This document shows, piece by piece, positions 56,481-64,000 of a DNA stretch of 64,000 bases. The notes beneath the pieces were generated by a model, which made no database searches, was not told the origin of the DNA, and worked only from the letters and a program-made list of their open reading frames with translations. The stretch spans positions 45,176,610-45,240,609 of the forward strand of contig CM061920.1 of assembly GCA_031002005.1 (NCBI GenBank), read 5' to 3'. Numbering within the stretch: position 1 is the first letter of the stretch; each line of letters opens with the position of its first letter. This DNA comes from Vandiemenella viatica. Its lineage: Eukaryota > Arthropoda > Insecta > Orthoptera > Morabidae. The position numbers were made by a program, and so were the translations under genes.

Positions 56481-58096
56481 CTTTGAAGAAACATTGACAA
56501 AATATTACACTACGGTCGTGAATAGATTTATTTATTTTTACTTAGATTATTTAGTTCTTCAGTTTCATTCACTAAAATAAACAAAATACGTGAATCCAAC
56601 GTAATAAGACTCTTAGAACGAATTGGGAATTGCCATTACCAATTCGCATTTTACCAGCACCAAAGAACCTCATTCTTTGTAGCCGGTATATTTAATTATT
56701 GCTTTTTACAGATATCGAACACACTGCAAAGCAAGAGCGTTACAACTATGACATGTTCAATTATTTGTTCCGTTTAAAACCGCAAAAATTAAAGCTATTG
56801 GTAAACTAATGGTTCCGGAGTATGAAATATAAATCTGTTCTTCTTTTTTTTTAAAGTCATATCTACGGGGAAAAGTTAAATGATGATTATATGTATCAAC
56901 TATCTACGAAGCCCATCGGAAATCAAGGCTTATTTATCCCACTTGCTTAATTAAATAGAATTGTTATTAAATAGCGCTCATAAACCTTATTTTGTAATGT
57001 GCGTCTTCGGCTGTACTTTATATCGTGATAAAATTGGAACTTCTTTAGCTGCTTATTGAGTTAACGTCGACAGCACTATGAAACCAATGAAATTATAAAA
57101 TTAACTAGGAAGCCTAAACTCTTATGCCACATCACGTAAATTATAAAACTAAATCCATCATGCCTTTTGGTTTAACAAAGCGTGTCAGTTGTCACTCTGG
57201 TCCATGCTGCATTTCAATCTAACCACAACCTCCACTAACATGGACGATCGAAAATCATAGCTGCAACCTAACCACATTCACTGTACCGCGATCGAGACTT
57301 GAGTCGCTGGAACTACGTACATATGGCTGAAATAATTATATCAGTAATATGGAGTCAGTGATAGCAAATGGGATTAAAAATAATTCTTAACGATCTTATG
57401 TGATACCAGATTAGTTTTAAACCACAGAAATTACTGTTATAAAGCAGAAATCATTGAATGAATCAACATATCATCAAAATAAAACCATTATCCAAACAGC
57501 AAATAATTTTACTGTCATACAATAATCACATCTCCATATTAATATAAACAATTTGACAGTGGCTTAATAATGGCATATCGAGAATTAATTGTCCATTTGG
57601 TCTGAAGTTTGATACAAAAGTTAGTGAGACAACAAATATTTTGGAGAATAAAAGCCACAAAATACATACTAATACAGTAAATTAGCTTGAAATGTGGGTA
57701 GTGGGATAGAAATTATTAATTAAGAAATACAAGTTATTACCTTCGGCATACAAATGCATTCATATGGTATTACGAAAACTTGCCAGCGATTTTACATTCG
57801 TTGCTGCAGATACTATCGTTGGTGGCAAAGATGCGTTTACAAATGGACGCCGACTGTACTACCTACACTGTCGCGTACAGTAACTTTCTTGTTTCCTAAT
57901 GTGTACGGTAAACTTCATTTTGTTTTAATATGCACATTTTATTTAAAGCTATGTTCTGAGAAAAGTGTGTTACATGTTTCTGTCAAAAGGGATAATTGTT
58001 TCTCGGTACGCTCTTATTGGACCGTTACCGATATTGTTACACGCAGCTTTAATTTCTCATAATTCTTATATTATATTGCGTTAAAATATAAGACTC

Positions 58097-58098
<2 letters not shown>
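56481..58098. other. Unassigned AT-rich sequence
   Basis: About 1.6 kb without recognised features. The frame at 57754-58062 directly precedes a long A-run but has no known motif. Confidence 0.35.
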
Positions 58099-58162
<64 letters not shown>

Positions 58163-58164
58163 CA
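58099..58164. repeat. Poly(A) of about 50 bases followed by (CA)n
   Basis: An A-run at 58099-58148 is followed by about eight CA units. This may be a retroposon tail or a simple repeat. Confidence 0.95.
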
Positions 58165-58359
58165 TTTTTCGGACATCAGTAAGAAAACCGAATATAAAGT
58201 AATAACTAAAAGAAGGGAAAGTTTTTAATGAAATTTACATTTTTTTGCTTCTCAAAATTGATAGTTTGTACTACAGTAAAAAGAGTAAATCTTATCTATC
58301 CTCGCGAAGGTTCACGCACGTGAAGAAGCGAGAAAATGCTGGTTTAACTATAAATATAC

Positions 58360-59000
58360 TAGCAGAGTGCTCGGCGTTGCCCGGTAGAGTCGGGGTTGCT
58401 TTACCGTATACTTTTTTTTATCAACCAAACGAGAAACATGTGTATTAAGTTTCATTAAAATCGCGCCATCCATCTCCGTAATTAAAGCAAACCTATATTC
58501 ACATGCACCTTAACCAGAAAGGGATGGATTAGAGCTGATTTAACCCTACAATATTTTTATTGATTTGCAAAGATTCATGTGTACCAAGTTTCATTAGTTT
58601 GGTACCAGTCGTTTCCGTACTAAATTAAACGTCGATTTACCCAAATAGTTCCAAGAATAGGGTGGGTTGGATGCTATGACACGGAATGTCAGTTTTCATT
58701 TTGGTCTAGGCTACATTTCAACCTAAACACATTTGCTAATTATGCTGCTCGAAAGTCAGTCGAAACATGTACCGTACGCGCATTAATACATACCATATGC
58801 ACAAAAATGTATCTGTTTGTTACGGCAACACGTAGAAAATACAGATTGTGAATGAATTTCTAGAATTTGAAAGCTTGGGGTCAAACTTCAAATTTGACTT
58901 ATGTCTTAAGACGTTATGACACATTTATTTTACGAATATTCTAGCATTACGTGAAAACTGCTAAATCGATTTTGACTGAATTTTCATAATAGTAAACAAT
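58360..59000 (+). mobile_element. Helitron-like fragment
   Basis: tatactagcagagtgctcgg followed by cgttgcccggta is a head motif shared by many arthropod elements. It is followed by two copies of a decayed unit (catgtgtattaagtttcatt ... tctccgta, and catgtgtaccaagtttcatt ... tttccgta). Limits and class are uncertain. Confidence 0.4.
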
Positions 59001-59470
59001 AGTGTGCCTCATTATGCAGCCTCACGCCGCTGGAGCTGAAAATTTTTCATTATGCTGCTTCATCTGTTACTGGATCTTTCTTTCATTTACTGTTCCCACG
59101 TTATGTAACGTTGAAACATCAGACATACCAAACAATTCAATTATGATCCTAAGCATTAAAACGGTGAAAACCCCATAGAAATGAGCGCAGTAATTTTTTA
59201 GTTTTTCTAGAACAGATACACATGGTTTTCACTTTATATATACAGATAATAAACTATGTCTGGCAATGCAACTGATTTTTTCGTTCTTTGTTTAGTTGCC
59301 GAACGCGTCCCTCCTCATTCTCAAAAGTATTTTCAGCTGTTTTTTGTTGTTGGAAATGTGCAAATTTTACACAACTAAATTATGGTATAAATGTATACTT
59401 TTGTCATGGCCATCTCTGATCAGAAATTATAAATTGTTTTAAATGTATTTACGCAAGTATAAACGACCAT
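59001..59470. other. Unassigned
   Basis: No recognised feature. Confidence 0.4.
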
Positions 59471-60285
59471 TGACCTACAGCTTAACACTACCAATATTCA
59501 AATTCTTTGCAAACCTGCACCAAATTCCAACATAGGACTCCATCTATCACAACCAAGAGGAAAGCTCCACCCAAGTGGAACATTTTCCTTACCTCAGTAG
59601 ACATATCTCAAAAAATGTAAACATTGATACGGAAATTCTGTATCGAATAAATCGTGCAGCCACTTCCAACTAGTATTACAGTACTACTCGCTACAAATAG
59701 CAACAAAACCTACTGAATCAGTAAGGACTGTATTTAGGACACTGACATACATATTTAATGCATGTATGTACCTGTAATTTTTTTATTTTTTAAATTTTAA
59801 AAGCGCTTGTTATTAACTTGTCATTTCGCCAGGCTGACTGTATGGTCTATACAAGACCTAAGGTCAAATAAATAAATAAATAAAATAATTAAATACAGCT
59901 ACGGACGTCCTCCAAAAAGAGTAACACTCATGACATCTGTGCTCGGGCAAAGATCTACGTATACAGTACCATTGTAATACCAACTGTACTCTCTATTTGC
60001 GTGACATCGCCTGCCTACATAAGGCACTTAAAAGTCTAAAGAAGTACCACCAACGCTGTCTGAGAAGAATACTTACGATAAATGGCAAGACCGTCGAACA
60101 AACGTCTGTATCGTAGAAGAAGCGATTACCACACGCATTAAGGCAATGATAATTAAGCACCAACTTCGATGGATTGGAAATTTCATCTAAATGACAAATA
60201 CTCGCTTCACGAAACAAACAGAGACCTATAAATAATCAACAGAAATACATACTGAAACTCACAAACGAATGAATGCCTTGGATGA
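59471..60285 (+). pseudogene. LINE reverse transcriptase C-terminal relic (family F)
   Basis: EILYRINRAATSN near 59630 and IVIPTVLSICVTS near 59970 correspond to the DxxxRINRA and VLPTLLYGCETW blocks. After a frameshift, WQDRRTNVCIVEEAITTRIK and AMIIKHQLRWIGNFI at 60080-60188 match the KWQDRxTNxxVLxxA...IKxQLRWxGHV block that follows the polymerase in this LINE type. The stretch at 59750-59930, with an (aaat)n run, looks like an insertion. Confidence 0.7.
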
Positions 60286-62509
60286 ATCTATTCATTATGC
60301 CCAGCATTAACATTTTTGTGTATATGTATTGAACTTCACTTCACCACAAGTTACTCAATAGATACTGTTGCTTACAATTAAGCAATTATATTTTATATGC
60401 TTAAAAATTCGCAACCTATTTTCCCTTAAGAAATATATTAATTCCGTGTGTGAGATCTCATTTCGATGTCCCCTTATGTTCATCAAATTGATTATTTCCC
60501 GATTACCAACTTTTGGTGTCGCGTATGTATAGTCGTATTCTTTTAGAATATTTTTACAGAAAGAGAGATATTCACTCGCAGGTAGTCAGGTGTGTTACAG
60601 TTAGTGTTTCATGTACACTTTGTATCTTCGGATTCTTTTGGCAGCGCTGCACTTCTAAATCTTACTACGCTTCAACAGTCTCCATACCATAGGAACAATG
60701 CTAATCTCTCATGTTTGTGGATAGTATTCTGTTTTTTCGTGGATTTATTAGATTATCCGATGGATATAGTCAGTGTGGCGTCTACTAAGCAAGTCTCCCT
60801 ATTTTTCCCTTTAGGACTACAGTTAACGAGAATAGCTTTTAGACGATACTTATAAAAAAAAATCCAAAATGCTTAATAGATCATGTGCGAACTTCATTAC
60901 ATTTGGACAGCTCTTATGAAATACGCACTACCTCAGATACGAGTATATACAGAAAAATATTCGGATGCAGGAACCATTTCAGCAACTGGTGGCTAATGAT
61001 ATTGAAGGATGTAATGGTCGGTATAGTGAGATAGCATGAGCGACGTGTGGAACTGGGACAATATAGATGGCAATGAAAACACAATCTTTTTATACGCTAT
61101 CAATGGAAAGCAATTCGCAATTGATAGACACCAAGATGGAAGCTGTAATCAAATATGGATTACATTGAGGCTTCTCACCACCTATCAACTAGCATCGGTT
61201 GAGCTTGACTAACGCATTAAATCAACATAACAAAAAAAAAAAAAAAAGACTTGTGGTATTAAGATATTCCTATTCCCTTTGATGGCAGCCTAAAAGACAA
61301 TTAGGATTTTCTACCTCCTCTCAGATTGGATATGGTTATCAAGGGGACTCCGATTACCATTAAATCTACCATTGACGTCTGCCAGTACCAATAGGACACT
61401 GCATGATATGGTGGTTTACAGTGATATCTGGTACATCAGGGCTTCTACGACATTAATAATTTAGAAAACGTTGGCTGGTGTGACAGTGGTTCCAGCACAA
61501 GGTATTGAGCGAACAGGGAATCAAAATACGATAATAAATTATATTATTGCTGTGAAATGGCACCAAGTCACTAAAAATACTCGCGTGGCATTTACGAAAT
61601 AGCCAAGGTATACAAGTATTCTTACATTCAAAATTACTATTCAGCCCTGACGTGACAAGGTAAATAAACAATAAATTACACAGAGCAGGACCTCTAAAGC
61701 TGTTAACATGTGATGTAAAAGGACTGGCACTCGAAAGGAATAACAGCTTAAACAATAAAAATAAGTATGCGATGTACAGTGAAATTACGAAATCACGAAC
61801 CATATACTACAGCGTAACATAACAATAATTAACTTCATACACTATGCGCTAATTAAACGGTAAATCTAAGACTTTCCAATTATATCGACAATTAACGATT
61901 ATAGAAAAGTAGTATTCACTGCTACTTGTAAACTAGATTTTTATTCTTAGAGTTGAAACGTATGACAAAGATGGACAGATATATTAACATACATACAGGC
62001 AGGATGCGCTGACAGAAATAAACAAATGTTGTCAGATACTAAACTTACGAAGAACGGTTGAAATAAGTAAGTGAAATTTTTAAGTGATAAAACGGCAAGA
62101 CAGTCTTGGGATGCCAACATATTCCATCCAAGACTCACAACCTAACGGAAAGAAATGTTTAGAAAAATTGATAAATATTAGGTATCTTGGAATAGCATTA
62201 CAATGTTTCACGTGGCATCAATGTTCGGGTTGCAGAACAATTTCAACAACAAAAAGTTAATTAAAAACAAATACACGGCTTATTATTTCTTCAGTCTTTA
62301 GGTCTTTGGGAGAGAAACATCCATTGATAAAATGTCGATTTCTTTCATTAATCCTACGATTTAATGTGGTTTCTATACACAGTAAAAATATTCTCAAAAT
62401 ATTCTCAAAAAGACGCATTACTTTTATGTAGTTGTAGTTATGTACGTACCTTTTGTCTGAAATTCTCAAAACAGTTTCTTGGAAAGTCTGCTCTCTATTA
62501 GTTTTCGCT
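60286..62509. other. Unassigned
   Basis: 2.2 kb of AT-rich DNA with chance open frames (for example minus strand 61803-61453). A 15-A run lies at 61231-61245. No gene or element recognised. Confidence 0.4.
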
Positions 62510-62519
62510 ATCAGTGGGA

Positions 62520-62765
62520 CCGAGCATGGTGTTGTAACGGTTAGGGTTCTGTCCTCGCATTCGGGAGGATGGCGGTTCGAATCCCCGTCAGGGCATCCAG
62601 GTTTGGGTTTTTCATGGTTTCCCAAATCACTCCAGACAAATGCCGGGATGCTTCCTTCAACAGGCCATGGCCGAAATCCTTCCCATTCCTTGCCCCCATT
62701 CTTTCCCGTCTCTAAAGACCTCGCTGTTAAGTGCCGTTAAGCAGTTAAAAAACAAACAAAAAAAA
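62520..62765 (+). mobile_element. tRNA-derived SINE (family S), full length, 10-bp TSD
   Basis: It starts ccgagcatggtgttgtaacg, with box B ggttcgaatcc and the complete body ending ctcgctgttaagtgccgtta and an A-rich tail. atcagtggga at 62510-62519 and atcagaggga at 62766-62775 form a target duplication with one mismatch. Confidence 0.95.
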
Positions 62766-62775
62766 ATCAGAGGGA

Positions 62776-64000
62776 GAAGTATTTTTATCTCTGCATAGCT
62801 GCTCTCTGTCGTATGTGCACACTCGCTTTATCGATGTGGTGTAGATCCGTATGTTGGTTTGACTGCTGATTCGCGTCGTGTGGCTCTTGTGAAATGTGTG
62901 ACGGTCAGAACCTCGCCTCGGCCTTGGAGAAGAGCACGCGGCCAGACTGTATCCAGCGGACTACGCAACCCAAGTATGCGGCGAACAAAACCCAAAATAT
63001 CAAACCTATTTTAACTTTGACTTTTTTATTTCTGGTAGTTTAGGAAGTTTAATTTTGCTAAGAATTCCCTCAGGATCACCCTTAAAATTGTTGCCCGCTG
63101 AAGAAGAATAACAAATTCCTAATTGGATCTAACAATGACACAAATTTAAATGAAGGAAGAGAATAAATCAAATGCTTGGAAACTCGCTTAGGATTATCCG
63201 AAAATGCAAAAAAAAGCAATTTTCCAGCTATTTATTGGTTACATGTAGATTAATCAAGCTGAACTACAGCGTAATCATTAAAAATTTGTTGAAAATAAAA
63301 TGACTAGATCATTTTTTTGTTAATACAGTGACAGTTATTTCTAATCTTCAGAAATATTCCTAGTTACTTTATTGATTTTATGTAATGACATTATTTAGAA
63401 GTATGGAGTATAATGAAACTTTGTTTTAGACCTAATTCTGTTTAATCAAACTGTGGAAGCAACAACCTAAAACTGTATTCGTGGTGACCATAACTGTGAA
63501 GAATACTTCTTCATTTTGGCCGGTTGTTGAAGTGACAATCTTGTATGTGTTAACTAAAGGGGAAATTACATGCGTTTTCACATCCTTAGCCTTCGTCACA
63601 ACTCTTCCCTATATCAAGATTAAATAAACTCGTTTAGCCTCTCGAGTTTTAGTCACTGGTGGGTTCAAATGTCACTGCATGTTGCCTACATATCACTGGC
63701 GTTTAGGTGTTTTATCGTAACTGTTTAATCGATTGCTGGCATGATCCTCAAGATCCATCTCAAAAGTAATCTTAGACGGAATGACACATATTGCATTACT
63801 GCAAAAGCTGCACAATTTGCATTCCGATGCCGTCACTTGTGAGGCCTTCAGAGGCAGAAAATAATCTTTAACTTTGGTTGACGCTAAACTCTAACGCGCA
63901 TTAAATTTTCCTAAGAGCATAAAACACTGTATACTAAAGTTTTAGGTAAAGAAAAACTGGAAAAATTATCTTATCAGCAACTCCTCTTTCTCGATCCAAG
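62776..64000. other. Unassigned
   Basis: A slightly GC-rich patch at 62800-62990 and then AT-rich DNA to the window end. No gene recognised. Confidence 0.4.

Noticed and set aside
1..64000. A bacterial or viral defence system, CRISPR array or integrated virus
   Set aside because: No clustered short repeats with spacers, no operon-like gene runs and no viral genes were seen. The content is insect nuclear DNA with transposons.

Overview
The window looks like a stretch of a large, repeat-rich insect nuclear genome. There are no operons or prokaryotic signals. Non-LTR retrotransposon relics, tRNA-derived SINEs, hAT-type MITEs, Helitron-like ends, Penelope-like fragments and a mariner relic fill most of it. 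The one host gene I can support encodes a pigment-dispersing factor (PDF) precursor whose mature peptide reads NSELINSLLGLPKVLNDA followed by a G-R-K amidation/processing signal. This is the form I associate with cockroach-like and other hemimetabolous insects, so a polyneopteran-grade insect is the best guess. Species is not resolvable from the sequence.

The Pdf gene lies on the minus strand in the first third. The last coding exon (PDF peptide and stop) is at 8797-8904, and the signal-peptide exon is at 12413-12535. A candidate non-coding first exon and promoter lie at about 22124-22260. The intron phases agree (phase 0), and the two coding exons give a 72-residue preprohormone. The introns are packed with mobile DNA: a SINE, a hAT MITE, a Helitron-like element, a MITE with CCATAAA ends, a LINE split by an LTR-like insertion, and three copies of a second LINE family.

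Layout. 1-1548: two head-to-tail Helitron-like units, the first carrying a higher-order tandem repeat. 2356-2400: hammerhead-like motif. 2553-4700: decayed hAT transposon with a palindromic insert. 5436-5778: hAT MITE. 5945-6590: Penelope-like reverse transcriptase relic. 7620-8270: LINE tail. 8797-22260: Pdf. 23937-24188: hAT MITE. 25369-29311: hammerhead-like repeats interrupted by a 3.5-kb hAT element. 29310-31200: a LINE interrupted by a MITE and then tandemly duplicated. 31540-37225: several copies of one LINE family plus a fragment of another. 37226-46150: mostly unassigned sequence with scattered SINEs and GC-rich blocks. 46150-46920: mariner relic. 47703-49829: a large foldback element with a SINE inside. 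49955-54150: two LINEs end to end, one nearly spanning its ORF2. 54150-64000: mostly unassigned, with Helitron-like pieces, a decayed LINE and a SINE.

The transposons are relics, with frameshifts, stops and truncations. Nested insertions can be ordered because removing the inner element rejoins the outer one. Apart from Pdf I see no complete host gene. I found no tRNA gene, rRNA gene or CRISPR array.
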